Of a DNA stretch of 64,000 bases, positions 27,233-36,505 are shown one piece after another. A model generated the notes under the pieces. It was given only the letters and a program-made list of their open reading frames with translations, had not been told where the DNA came from and searched no databases. The stretch's first letter is position 1, and every line of letters begins with the position of its first letter. The translations under genes and the position numbers were made by a program. Source of the DNA: Paenibacillus glacialis (GTDB taxonomy: Bacteria > Bacillota > Bacilli > Paenibacillales > Paenibacillaceae); contig NZ_LVJH01000007.1 of the NCBI RefSeq assembly GCF_001637205.1, positions 434,001 through 498,000 of the forward strand, written 5' to 3'.

Positions 27233-29185
27233 ATGGCCAAAATCCATATATTGGACGAGCACATAGCTAACCAGATTGCCGCAGGTGAGGTTGTGGAGCG
27301 TCCTGCCTCCGTTGTTAAAGAGCTTGTGGAAAATGCGATCGATGCGGGAAGCACCAAGATAGAGGTTACGATCGAAGAGGGTGGACTCCAAAGTATCCGA
27401 GTAACAGATAACGGATCAGGGATAGAACCGGATGACTGTGAATCCGCCTTTTATCGTCATGCCACAAGTAAAATTACAAATGGTCGCGATCTTTTTCACA
27501 TAACAAGTCTAGGTTTCCGTGGTGAAGCATTACCAAGTATTGCATCTGTTTCTAAGATAGCACTTACCACTTCTAGCAAAGAAGATGGACTTGGTCGCAA
27601 ACTAATCATTGAAGGTGGAAATCTACTATCCAATGATGATTCTGCCGCACCTCGCGGGACTGAATTTGTGGTAAAGGAATTATTCTACAATACTCCGGCA
27701 AGGCTGAAGTATATGAAAACCATACAGACAGAGCTTGGTCATATTTCAGATTATATGTACCGTATTGCCTTATCACATCCAGGTATCGGGATTACACTGA
27801 GACATAATGATAATACGCTCTTACAGACAGTCGGTAATGGAGATCTTCTCCAGGTTGTAGCTGCCATTTATGGAACGCAGGCTGCTAAGGCTATGCTTCC
27901 TATACAAGCAGAGGATAAGGATTATAGCTTGCAAGGTTACGTAAGTATACCTGAATGGACACGCTCGAATCGTAACGCTATTTCAACCTTTGTGAATGGG
28001 CGATATATCCGTAATAATGGTCTGAATCATGCCATACTGAGAGCCTATCATACGTTGTTACCCATTAATCGGTATCCTCTTGCTATTCTTTCTTTGACGA
28101 TGCATCCTTCGATCGTGGATGTGAACGTTCATCCTGCGAAATTAGAGGTACGTTTTAGTAAGGAAAATGAATTATATCCTTTCGTGGAACAAGCGATACA
28201 TGCGGTCTTACGTCAACAGGTGCTTATTCCTCAGCCAGTGAAACATCCTATTGGAAGCAGTGGAAGTACATCGTTCATACAGGAGCAGTTCGGGTTCTCG
28301 AAAGATCAGACAACATCGAATACAGCATTCCCAGAATTAAGTAATCAAGGGGGAAGAATGACTTCTGATTCGAATAAATCCATTCCTTCTGATATGATGG
28401 GGAGCCATTCAAGTCGACCTAACGTACCGCCTAACTATGCTATGAACGATGATCGGTCGGGTGTGAATCCTCCTGTAAGAGAACGCAATGACCAGAATTA
28501 TAGTATAAATGGAGGAACGGGATATCGACCTGAACAAGGAAAGAGTACAACTTTCAATCCGGAAGTGTATGCTGCTCCTAAGAATGGGTCACCTGATATT
28601 CCTCCATTTCCAGAATTGACACTGATTGGGCAACATCATGGGACATATCTAATTGCTCAGAATGAAGATGGTCTATATTTAATCGATCAGCATGCAGCAC
28701 ACGAACGAATCAATTATGAATTTTATTATGAACAGTTTGGACGTCCGGGTGATGCTTCACAAGAACTGTTATTACCGATTACCTTAGACTTTACGCCTTC
28801 GGAGACGGAACAGTTGAAACAAAAGATCAATTGGTTCGAACAGGTGGGTGTGTATTTAGAACATTTTGGAGGACAAACATTCCGTGTCAGAGCGCATCCA
28901 TATTGGTTCCCAAAAGGGGAAGAACAGGCGCTGATTGAAGAGATGACAGAATGGGTACTTAGTGAACGTATGATTGATCTAGCCAAATTAAGAGAGAAAT
29001 CATCCATACTGTGTTCATGTAAGGCCTCCATAAAGGCGAATCAGAATTTGACTGCGCTTGAGTCGGATACACTTTTAGAACGTCTAGCGGCATGCAAACA
29101 GCCTTATACATGTCCTCATGGGCGTCCGATTGTGATTTCATTCTCTTCGTATGATCTAGAGAAGCTATTTAAACGTGTGATGTAG
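27233..29185 (+). CDS. mutL: DNA mismatch repair protein MutL
   Basis: A 650-residue MutL. The GHKL ATPase motifs are ELVENAIDAGST, DNGSGI and GFRGEAL in the first 100 residues. A Ser/Asn/Pro-rich linker follows at about 350-450. The C-terminal endonuclease motif DQHAAHERINYE begins at 485, with the metal-site partners CKASIKANQ and CPHGRP near the end. It is therefore the nicking type of MutL found in organisms without MutH. AGAGAGGGAT precedes ATG 27233. It is separated from mutS by the palindromic element, so it may have its own promoter. Confidence 0.97.
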   Translation: MAKIHILDEHIANQIAAGEVVERPASVVKELVENAIDAGSTKIEVTIEEGGLQSIRVTDNGSGIEPDDCESAFYRHATSKITNGRDLFHITSLGFRGEALPSIASVSKIALTTSSKEDGLGRKLIIEGGNLLSNDDSAAPRGTEFVVKELFYNTPARLKYMKTIQTELGHISDYMYRIALSHPGIGITLRHNDNTLLQTVGNGDLLQVVAAIYGTQAAKAMLPIQAEDKDYSLQGYVSIPEWTRSNRNAISTFVNGRYIRNNGLNHAILRAYHTLLPINRYPLAILSLTMHPSIVDVNVHPAKLEVRFSKENELYPFVEQAIHAVLRQQVLIPQPVKHPIGSSGSTSFIQEQFGFSKDQTTSNTAFPELSNQGGRMTSDSNKSIPSDMMGSHSSRPNVPPNYAMNDDRSGVNPPVRERNDQNYSINGGTGYRPEQGKSTTFNPEVYAAPKNGSPDIPPFPELTLIGQHHGTYLIAQNEDGLYLIDQHAAHERINYEFYYEQFGRPGDASQELLLPITLDFTPSETEQLKQKINWFEQVGVYLEHFGGQTFRVRAHPYWFPKGEEQALIEEMTEWVLSERMIDLAKLREKSSILCSCKASIKANQNLTALESDTLLERLAACKQPYTCPHGRPIVISFSSYDLEKLFKRVM

Positions 29186-29233
29186 TTCAACTTAAGGAAT
29201 GAGACTTGTATTCACATATGACAGGAGAAAATA

Positions 29234-30022
29234 ATGATAATTACGACAGGAAGATGCGAGGATCCAGACAAGTTGGTCAAGCGTGCTAAGGCATTAGCGT
29301 TGGATTCAGGTTATACCTATGTGCCGCGCCATAGGACATCTATTCCGAAGTTAGTTAAGTCTTCAAAAGATTCAGTAGCACTTGTTGTGTTAGAGAATGG
29401 TGCTAGATTAGTTAGACCTGGGCAACCGCCTATTGATTATCATCCTAGCATGGGATATGTGAGAGTAAAACGCGTGATTAAAGGCGACACTGATCCTATG
29501 TTAGAGGCCGCAGGGATGCAAGCGGGAGATTCGGTTTTAGACTGTACGGCTGGCTTAGGAAGTGATTCGCTCGTATTTGCTGTAATGGCTGGGCCTAAGG
29601 GTGAAGTTACGGCATTGGAGAGCTCTAGTGATTTGTCTGCGCTATTGAAAGAAGGTCTGGGACATTATGTTACAGATCTAGAAGAAGTTAACCAGGCGAT
29701 GCGTAGAATCGAAGTAAGGCATGGACATCATTTGGATATATTAAAAGAAATGCCGGATCAAAGTGTGGATATCGTATATTTCGATCCTATGTTTCGCGAG
29801 CCATTAATGGAATCTGCAGCAATAAATCCGTTAAGAGAATTCGCCAATAGCGACGCACTAAGCTTGGAGAGTATACAAGAAGCGGTACGTGTGGCTAGAA
29901 AGTCAGTCGTACTTAAAGAGAAGTGGGGTAGCCCTGAATTTGAACGGCTAGGCTTCCGGATGATACAACGTAACAATTCAAAAATCACGTATGGAGTGAA
30001 ATTCCTTGACAATAGAGACTAA
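29234..30022 (+). CDS. Class I SAM-dependent methyltransferase, RsmJ-like
   Basis: A 262-residue methyltransferase. It has the SAM-binding glycine loop LDCTAGLGSDSLVFA at about residues 98-112 and an acidic second strand (TALESS). The catalytic motif VYFDPMFREP resembles the DPMFP of RsmJ, the 16S rRNA m2G1516 methyltransferase. An N-terminal extension of about 75 residues is not part of the fold. Whether it acts on rRNA is inferred from the motif only. It overlaps miaA by 17 nt, which suggests coupled translation of two RNA-modifying enzymes. Confidence 0.75.
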   Translation: MIITTGRCEDPDKLVKRAKALALDSGYTYVPRHRTSIPKLVKSSKDSVALVVLENGARLVRPGQPPIDYHPSMGYVRVKRVIKGDTDPMLEAAGMQAGDSVLDCTAGLGSDSLVFAVMAGPKGEVTALESSSDLSALLKEGLGHYVTDLEEVNQAMRRIEVRHGHHLDILKEMPDQSVDIVYFDPMFREPLMESAAINPLREFANSDALSLESIQEAVRVARKSVVLKEKWGSPEFERLGFRMIQRNNSKITYGVKFLDNRD

Positions 30023-30986
30023 ACCAACCTTACTTGTGCTGTTAGGTCCTACGGCAGTTGGTAAGACAAAGATGAGTATCGAAATTGCAAAACGTTATGG
30101 ATGTGAGATTATTTCGGGTGACTCCATGCAGGTATATCGTCAAATGGATATTGGAACCGCCAAAATTTCTAAAGAAGAAATGGAAGGTATTCCGCATCAT
30201 TTAATAGATATTCATGATCCAGATGATCCTTATTCGGTTGCTGAATTTCAAGAGCAATGTCGGCGTCTAATTGGGGAGATCCATCATCGAGGGAAGGTTC
30301 CATTTATTGTTGGGGGAACTGGGCTTTATATTGAGTCAGTCTGTTATGGGTTCGAATTTACCAATGTTGGCGCAGATGAGGAATTTAGAAATGAACAATT
30401 TGCCTATGCAGAAAGTCACGGCGCGGATGCCTTGCATGATCGGTTAAAGTTTGTGGATCCTATCAGCGCGGAGAGATTACACGCGAATGATCAACGGAGA
30501 ATCGTCCGTGCACTCGAAATTTATCATCTTACGAATACGACTCTTTCAGCTCAAATGGCTACGCAAACAAAAGAGTCTCCATATGATTTGTGTATCATAG
30601 GTTTGACAATGGATAGACAAATGCTATATAAACGTATTGAAGCCCGAATCGATCAAATGATTGAACAAGGCTTGCTAGAAGAAGTGAAATCATTGATTCA
30701 GAATGGGTATGAACCGGGTCTAATCTCGTTGCAAGGTTTAGGTTACAAGGAGATTATATCTTATCTGCAAGAGGAGTTAACTTGGGAAGACACGATCACG
30801 TTATTGAAACGCGATACACGTAGATTTGCCAAGCGTCAGTTGTCTTGGTTTCGCCATATGAAAGACATTGTGTGGGTGGATGTTACAGACGTGGAGAACT
30901 TCACAGAGAATTTCGCTAGGATTTGTGATATAATAGCAGGAAAGTTTCTTTCAGATATTGAATATATATCTAAACAATCTAATTGA
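30006..30986 (+). CDS. miaA: tRNA dimethylallyltransferase MiaA
   Basis: A 326-residue MiaA. P-loop [11 protein letters not shown] is at about residues 13-23, [17 protein letters not shown] at 36-52, IPHHLIDI follows, and GLGYKEII is in the C-terminal part. It adds a dimethylallyl group to A37 of tRNAs reading UNN codons. The TTG start at 30006 has GGAGTG 10 nt upstream, inside the methyltransferase gene. It is followed 19 nt later by hfq. Confidence 0.96.
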   Translation: MTIETKPTLLVLLGPTAVGKTKMSIEIAKRYGCEIISGDSMQVYRQMDIGTAKISKEEMEGIPHHLIDIHDPDDPYSVAEFQEQCRRLIGEIHHRGKVPFIVGGTGLYIESVCYGFEFTNVGADEEFRNEQFAYAESHGADALHDRLKFVDPISAERLHANDQRRIVRALEIYHLTNTTLSAQMATQTKESPYDLCIIGLTMDRQMLYKRIEARIDQMIEQGLLEEVKSLIQNGYEPGLISLQGLGYKEIISYLQEELTWEDTITLLKRDTRRFAKRQLSWFRHMKDIVWVDVTDVENFTENFARICDIIAGKFLSDIEYISKQSN

Positions 30987-31005
30987 ACCAATGGGGGTAC
31001 GGCTA

Positions 31006-31245
31006 ATGAACAAATCCATTAATATTCAAGATACTTTTTTGAACCAACTACGTAAAGAAAACATCTCAGTTACCATCTTTTTGGTTAACGGGTTTCAAAT
31101 CAGAGGAACGATCAAAGCATTCGATAACTTTACGGTTGTTGTGGATAGTGAAGGCCGCCAACAAATGTTATTTAAACATGCTATTTCAACCATTACTCCA
31201 CAGCGTAACGTATCACTTATGCAGGAACCTTCAACAGAGGGATAA
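31006..31245 (+). CDS. hfq: RNA chaperone Hfq
   Basis: A 79-residue Hfq. The Sm1 region is [20 protein letters not shown], and the Sm2 region contains [11 protein letters not shown] (the usual YKHAIST, here Phe for Tyr). It forms a hexameric ring that binds sRNA and mRNA. ATG 31006 is chosen over the upstream ATG at 30991 because only the former gives the family N-terminus; GGGGGT lies upstream. The order miaA-hfq is conserved widely. Confidence 0.96.
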   Translation: MNKSINIQDTFLNQLRKENISVTIFLVNGFQIRGTIKAFDNFTVVVDSEGRQQMLFKHAISTITPQRNVSLMQEPSTEG

Positions 31246-31302
31246 CACTTTATGAAACCTTTTCATGAGTTGTTTCGTTTAAAAGAATAGGAAATAGACG
31301 AT

Positions 31303-31329
31303 GAGCAACCTATATGGGTTGTTCTTTTC
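31303..31329 (+). terminator. Intrinsic terminator after hfq
   Basis: GAGCAACC pairs with GGTTGTTC around a TATATG loop, followed by TTTTC. Confidence 0.75.
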
Positions 31330-31368
31330 ATTCCGATACTAGAATTATTGGAGTTAGGGAGGCAAACA

Positions 31369-33948
31369 ATGGCTAACAATCGACCTACGAGGGCGAATAC
31401 AAATACAGAACCGCCCAAGAAGAAAAAGAAGAGGAAGTTATCTAAAAAACGTGTGTTTTGGACATTGTTTTTTACTGCTGCCATTGCAATCTTTTGTGCA
31501 TTAGCTGGATACTTGTACATTACGGTTAGTGGTGAAAAACTGTACAATGAAAACTTTGATAAGATGGAAGTTAAAGAAAATTCTAAAGTGTATGATCGAA
31601 GCGGGAAATTAATGGGTGAGTTGTCCATTCAAAAAAGTGATCCTGTAGAGAGTGATCAAATTCCTAAATTACTGAAGGATGCATTCATTGCTACAGAAGA
31701 CAAGCGTTTCCGGGAGCATAGTGGCGTGGATATTTGGTCCATTGGTCGTGCAGCGGTTAAAGATATTATAGCTAGAGCTAAAGTAGAGGGTGGAAGTACC
31801 ATTACTCAGCAACTTGCTAAGAATCTCTTTTTGACCCGTGAGAAAACGTTCTTCCGGAAAGCCACAGAAGTATCGATAGCTATGGCATTAGAACGCAAAC
31901 TGAATAAAGAAGAAATTATAACGATGTATCTCAACCGTATTAATTTCGGTGGTCAAATCTATGGGATCAAGGCAGCTTCTCAATATTACTTTGGGAAAAG
32001 TGATCTAAATGAATTAGAAGTTTGGGAGATGGCAACATTAGCAGCGATGCCAAAGGGACCAAGCAAATATAATCCTCTTCGTAATCCAGATCTATCGATG
32101 CAGCGTCGATCCGTTGTCCTACAACTGATGAACGAGCAAGGGTATATTACAGCTGAAGAGAAAGAAATAGCTAAGGATGTTGTGTATAACTATACACCTC
32201 CGGCCAAGAAGCAACAGTATCTTGCGTTTATGGATTATGTCATGAGTGAAGCCGAGGAAGTTACGGGATTGTCACAAGATGACCTGAATGTCGGTGGATA
32301 TAAGATCTATACAACGATGGATGCAAATGCGCAACAGGTTATGGAAAAAGAGTTCGCCGATGACAATAATTTCGAGAAGAGTGTGGATGAGGTTCAAGTC
32401 CAAGCTTCTATGGTGATCATGAACAATGACACCGGGGCTATTGTGGCCTTGTTGGGCGGGAGAGACTATGAACGTAAAGGATATAGTCGTGTGACAAGCA
32501 GTCGGAGACAGCCGGGATCGGCATTTAAACCGATTGTGTCCTATGCACCAGCTTTGGAATCGGGTCAATACACGAAAGACTCACTTCTAAGTAATAAGAA
32601 GCAATGTTTCTCAAATTATTGTCCAGGTAATCTACATGGCTATTCAGATACGATAAGTATGCCAGATGCGATTCAGAGATCTGAGAATATTCCTGCCGTG
32701 TGGTTATTGAATGAAATTGGCGTAAATACCGGATTCAAGTTCGCACAGAAATTAGGTATTACAATGGAAAAAGAAGATAAGAACCTTTCATTAGCCCTTG
32801 GTGGTATGAGTACAGGTACGAACACTTTAGAGATGACGCAGGCGTTTAGCGCATTCGCCAATGGTGGTACGTTGAATGAAGCTTATTCAATCAAACTAAT
32901 TAAAGATAGCGATGATAAAGTTAAGTATGAGCGCAAGAAAGATGGAGTAGAAGTGATGAGTAAGGACACTTCTTACCAGATGACGCAAATGATGCAGAAT
33001 GTTGTTGAGAGTGGTACTGGGAAAAAGGCTGCGATTAGTAGACCAGTTGCAGGTAAAACAGGTACGACTCAAAGTGGTATCAAAGGGAATAAAGCAAACC
33101 GGGATGTGTGGTTTGTAGGTTATACTCCTGAATTAACAGCAGCTGTGTGGATGGGTTACGACTCTCCTAATAAAACACACTTACTGCGTAAGAGTAGTTC
33201 TCTAGCAGCGAGTTTCTGGGGGAAAGTCATGGAGCAGGCGGTACAAGGATTTGAAGCGAAGAGTTTCCCTGAACCACCAGAGAATGTGAAGCAGCCTGTA
33301 GAAAAGCCAGTAGAAGTGCCGGTGGCAACTGTTGTTACTGGATTGAATGGTTCTTATGATCCAACCACACAGATTGTTTCATTGAATTGGAATGGTGTAG
33401 AAGGTAGTAACGTTCTATATCATGTATACCGTAAAGAATCTTCCGAGAGTGATTTTAGATTAATTATGGATGCAGCTCCTACAAGTAATGTTGAAGATTT
33501 CGACATCGTAGAAGGGATGACTTACGAATATTACGTGAAAGCATTTTTCCCAGATACAAACACGGAATCAGAACAATCTAACTCAGTTCAGGTGTTTACT
33601 GAGCCATTAACTGAAGAAGTACCAGATGTGGATATCGAACAACCAGATATTAATAACGGCAATGGTAATAACGGAAACGGTAATAATGGAAATGGAAATG
33701 GAAACGGGAACGGGAACGGAAATAATGGTAATGGGAACACAGGTGGAGAGATACCAGGAGTCCCAGAGACGAACCCAGGTACGGGTGGAGAGACGATACC
33801 AATACCACCCGATGGAACTACGGTTCCTCCTGAACAAGTAGTTCCTCCAGTTGGTGAGGATTCGGGTGTCACGAACCCCTTAGATCCAGGAGCGATCAAT
33901 ACAGGAACAACGGAGCATGTTGAACCACCTGTAACTACAACACCATAG
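31369..33948 (+). CDS. Class A penicillin-binding protein (PBP1A type) with FN3 domain and Asn/Gly tail
   Basis: An 859-residue bifunctional peptidoglycan synthase. A Lys-rich cytosolic start and one membrane anchor (about 28-52) precede the glycosyltransferase 51 domain, which has EDKRFREHSGVD and GGSTITQQLAKN. The transpeptidase domain has the SxxK nucleophile Ser 384 in GSAFKP, SEN in RSENIPA, and KTGTT at 563. A fibronectin type III-like domain follows at about 660-745. The tail is a run of Asn-Gly repeats and then a Pro/Gly/Thr region. AGGGAGG lies before ATG 31369. It polymerises and cross-links glycan strands outside the membrane. Confidence 0.95.
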   Translation: MANNRPTRANTNTEPPKKKKKRKLSKKRVFWTLFFTAAIAIFCALAGYLYITVSGEKLYNENFDKMEVKENSKVYDRSGKLMGELSIQKSDPVESDQIPKLLKDAFIATEDKRFREHSGVDIWSIGRAAVKDIIARAKVEGGSTITQQLAKNLFLTREKTFFRKATEVSIAMALERKLNKEEIITMYLNRINFGGQIYGIKAASQYYFGKSDLNELEVWEMATLAAMPKGPSKYNPLRNPDLSMQRRSVVLQLMNEQGYITAEEKEIAKDVVYNYTPPAKKQQYLAFMDYVMSEAEEVTGLSQDDLNVGGYKIYTTMDANAQQVMEKEFADDNNFEKSVDEVQVQASMVIMNNDTGAIVALLGGRDYERKGYSRVTSSRRQPGSAFKPIVSYAPALESGQYTKDSLLSNKKQCFSNYCPGNLHGYSDTISMPDAIQRSENIPAVWLLNEIGVNTGFKFAQKLGITMEKEDKNLSLALGGMSTGTNTLEMTQAFSAFANGGTLNEAYSIKLIKDSDDKVKYERKKDGVEVMSKDTSYQMTQMMQNVVESGTGKKAAISRPVAGKTGTTQSGIKGNKANRDVWFVGYTPELTAAVWMGYDSPNKTHLLRKSSSLAASFWGKVMEQAVQGFEAKSFPEPPENVKQPVEKPVEVPVATVVTGLNGSYDPTTQIVSLNWNGVEGSNVLYHVYRKESSESDFRLIMDAAPTSNVEDFDIVEGMTYEYYVKAFFPDTNTESEQSNSVQVFTEPLTEEVPDVDIEQPDINNGNGNNGNGNNGNGNGNGNGNGNNGNGNTGGEIPGVPETNPGTGGETIPIPPDGTTVPPEQVVPPVGEDSGVTNPLDPGAINTGTTEHVEPPVTTTP
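33652..33741 (+). repeat. Hexanucleotide-type coding repeat (Asn-Gly)n in the PBP gene
   Basis: About 15 imperfect units of the AAYGGN type encode an (NG)n/(NNGNG)n run of about 30 residues. Third-position changes show that the run is old enough to have diverged. It is a likely flexible wall-spanning linker and a site of slippage. Confidence 0.85.
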
Positions 33949-33951
33949 GTT

Positions 33952-33987
33952 AAACAAAGAGAGCCCCTGTGTGGGGCTTTCTTTGTT
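33952..33987 (+). terminator. Intrinsic terminator after the PBP gene
   Basis: AACAAAGAGAGCCCC pairs with GGGGCTTTCTTTGTT around a TGTGT loop, with its T-run inside the descending arm. Confidence 0.85.
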
Positions 33988-34148
33988 AATAAAAAAATTA
34001 AACTATGATCCAAAATAACGTGGGATAAATTGGCGTCTGTTGTATAATTGATAAATAAGCAGTTGAGGGCATGTTTTATAACGCTTCTTTTGAGTGTAAT
34101 TCACAAATGTGTTAAGCTGTAGCTAACATACTGGAGAGGGTAATTTCC

Positions 34149-34706
34149 ATGAAACGTAAATTTGGGGATCGTGCGAACTGGCGCAGAATATCACGCCGCC
34201 GCTTTACCTGCCGTTATGTAGAGACCAAGAGGTTTACAGGCTATATTACGTTATATACCATTTATAACCTAAAGGAACCGCTATGGAAAACCTATGGCAG
34301 TAATACGTATCGGATTGCGGATAAAGGATATTCTTGGCTGCAATATTATCCAAAGAACAGCCATTATATCGTGACGGCGATGTTTGATGAGAAGCAAGAA
34401 ATTATACAATGGTATATTGATACATGTAAAACACAAGGAGTAACGGAACAAGGGGTTCCTTGGTTTGATGATTTGTATTTAGATGTTGTTGTACTTCGAA
34501 ATGGTGAAGTATTTCTACTGGATGAAGACGAGCTAGATGATGCACTAAATCGTAACGATATCACAAATGGTGATTATGAATTAGCAGTGTCAACGGCGAA
34601 TCAATTGCTAGATGAAATTGACTCCGATCACTTCCCCTATTTCCTGATGTCTATTGAACACCGCAAACAATTGTTTGAGAACGGTGAATTCAGGAGGAAC
34701 TCATGA
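34149..34706 (+). CDS. DUF402 family nucleoside tri/diphosphatase (YgaC-like)
   Basis: A 185-residue protein of the DUF402 / UPF0374 family, whose studied members hydrolyse nucleoside tri- and diphosphates. It shows a basic N-terminus (MKRKFGDRANWRRISRRRF) and a beta-barrel core with the metal-site residues in QEIIQWYIDTC and PWFDDLYLDVVV, followed by LLDEDELDDAL. GGAGAGGGT lies upstream of ATG 34149. It overlaps the next gene by 4 nt (ATGA). Confidence 0.82.
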   Translation: MKRKFGDRANWRRISRRRFTCRYVETKRFTGYITLYTIYNLKEPLWKTYGSNTYRIADKGYSWLQYYPKNSHYIVTAMFDEKQEIIQWYIDTCKTQGVTEQGVPWFDDLYLDVVVLRNGEVFLLDEDELDDALNRNDITNGDYELAVSTANQLLDEIDSDHFPYFLMSIEHRKQLFENGEFRRNS

Positions 34707-35362
34707 TTCTTATTACTAAAACATCGTTGATTGGGAATGGCATAAAAGGGTCTCTTTCTCGTTTAATTAAGAGATTTCTAGTCATTATTCTAATCGTATG
34801 CCTCTTGATATTTGCTTGGGCAGGTTATGTATTATGGAAGATTAATAGTGTACAACACTCCGATTCAAGTCAATCGGTGGATGTTGGAATTATTCTTGGA
34901 TCTTCTATGTGGGGTGATTCTCCAAGCCCTAGCCTTCGTGAACGACTGGATTATGGACTGAAGCTATATCATGCCGGGAAGTTCGATCGTATTATCGTAA
35001 GTGGGGGACTAGATCAGCCGGATTTTCGATATACCGAAGCTGAAGGAATGCGCCAATATTTATTAGACCACGGTGTATCAGATGCAGCGATTATCATGGA
35101 GAACGAGGCAACGAGTACGTTAGAGAACTTGAAATTCAGCCAACTCATTATGAAAGATCGTGGTTGGAATACTGCTGTCATCATAACTCATACATACCAC
35201 GGGATGCGTTCTCTCGAGATTGCAGAATATTTGGAATATGACCATCCATTGTTGTCAACGACGCAATCAGAGGTTCTTTCGATGTCTTATCATAAGAGTA
35301 GAGAAATTCTAGCCTATTCGAAGTGGAAGTTAGATGAGTGGATGTTAAGGCTCGGATTTTAA
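34703..35362 (+). CDS. YdcF/SanA-like DUF218 membrane protein
   Basis: A 219-residue protein with a short basic N-terminus, one membrane helix (about 24-45) and a DUF218 domain. Visible motifs are VDVGIILGSSMW, RIIVSGGLDQ, EGMRQYLLDHGV, ENEATSTLENL and ITHTYHGMRSLEIA. The domain should face outside. Family members are linked to envelope integrity (SanA) with no agreed reaction. GGAGGAACTC precedes ATG 34703, which overlaps the stop of the DUF402 gene. Confidence 0.85.
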   Translation: MILITKTSLIGNGIKGSLSRLIKRFLVIILIVCLLIFAWAGYVLWKINSVQHSDSSQSVDVGIILGSSMWGDSPSPSLRERLDYGLKLYHAGKFDRIIVSGGLDQPDFRYTEAEGMRQYLLDHGVSDAAIIMENEATSTLENLKFSQLIMKDRGWNTAVIITHTYHGMRSLEIAEYLEYDHPLLSTTQSEVLSMSYHKSREILAYSKWKLDEWMLRLGF

Positions 35363-35447
35363 ATCAATCGAAACTGTTAATAACTCTACGTAAAGTTGAA
35401 TACATTGAATAGAGATATCATCCCAGTAGATAATGAGGTGATGGTGC

Positions 35448-36440
35448 ATGAGCGGGCGTGTCATGGCCTCGAACGGCCAGCCTGAGGGCAGGCCATCTAG
35501 ACAAATCAATGTTGTTTTACGTAACCAAGAGTCACCGATACAGAACCAGGGTATCCCTGACCGTGAGTCTTCGAAGGTACCGAAAGGTATTCCTGAACAA
35601 GGTTTGTATCAAGAAATTCAACGAGAACTAGAACTACTTATAGGGTTAGATAACATTAAAGAGTTAGTGTTTGAAATCTATGCGCTTCTTCAGGTTGCTG
35701 TGATGCGTTCGGATGCGGGATTGGCAAGTGGTGGGCATGTGTATCACATGATATTTAAAGGCAACCCAGGAACAGGGAAGACAACCGTGGCGAGAATTAT
35801 TGCAAAAATATTTCAAAAGATGGGTGTGCTCAGCAAGGGTCATCTTATTGAAGTAGAACGTGCGGATTTAGTTGGAGAATATATTGGGCATACGGCACAG
35901 AAGACAAGAGATCTTGTCAAAAAGTCGATGGGCGGCATTCTTTTCATTGACGAAGCTTATAGCTTGGCTCGTGGTGGGGAGAAAGATTTCGGTAAAGAAG
36001 CGATTGATACATTGGTGAAAGCAATGGAAGATCATAAGAATCAATTCATCCTCATCCTTGCTGGTTATTGCGAAGAGATGGATTACTTTCTACAGACCAA
36101 TCCAGGACTGCCATCCCGCTTTCCCATTCAGGTCGACTTCTCTGATTATTCGATTGATCAGCTTATTCAAATCTCGGAACTGATGGCAAGGGATCGAGAG
36201 TATATTCTCATGCCACAGGCGATACTTAAATTAAGACAACATATTTCACAGGAAAAGGCCGAAAGTTTACATGCATTTAGCAATGCAAGATATGTACGCA
36301 ATATGATCGAGAAATCGATACGTAATCATGCGGTTCGACTTTTGAATCAATATGAAAGTAGTAATCCTGGCAAGCAAGAACTGATGACACTACGTACGGA
36401 AGATTTCAGGTTTGAATCAAAGACCAGCTCGAGTATATGA
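35448..36440 (+). CDS. spoVK: Stage V sporulation protein K, AAA ATPase
   Basis: A 330-residue AAA protein of the SpoVK/CbxX group. A variable N-terminus of about 60 residues precedes Walker A GNPGTGKTT (about 104-112), Walker B GILFIDEAY and sensor ILAGYCEEM, and PGLPSRFP carries the arginine finger. It is needed for late spore maturation in B. subtilis. Its place directly before hflX is conserved. AGGTGATGG precedes ATG 35448. Confidence 0.92.
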   Translation: MSGRVMASNGQPEGRPSRQINVVLRNQESPIQNQGIPDRESSKVPKGIPEQGLYQEIQRELELLIGLDNIKELVFEIYALLQVAVMRSDAGLASGGHVYHMIFKGNPGTGKTTVARIIAKIFQKMGVLSKGHLIEVERADLVGEYIGHTAQKTRDLVKKSMGGILFIDEAYSLARGGEKDFGKEAIDTLVKAMEDHKNQFILILAGYCEEMDYFLQTNPGLPSRFPIQVDFSDYSIDQLIQISELMARDREYILMPQAILKLRQHISQEKAESLHAFSNARYVRNMIEKSIRNHAVRLLNQYESSNPGKQELMTLRTEDFRFESKTSSSI

Positions 36441-36451
36441 CTCGAGCTGGT
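36423..36451 (+). terminator. Stem-loop overlapping the spoVK stop codon
   Basis: ACCAGCTCGAG at 36423-36433 pairs perfectly with CTCGAGCTGGT at 36441-36451. The TGA stop lies in the loop. No T-run follows, so partial termination or mRNA protection is possible. Confidence 0.6.
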
Positions 36452-36505
36452 GGTTCGAAACCACACATCATAATATTCAAAGCAGATAAAGGGGTAATTT
36501 AATTC

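Noticed and set aside
33588..34013. 141-codon minus-strand frame opposite the PBP tail
   Set aside because: Pro/Leu/Phe-rich mirror of the Asn-Gly repeat; no start signals.
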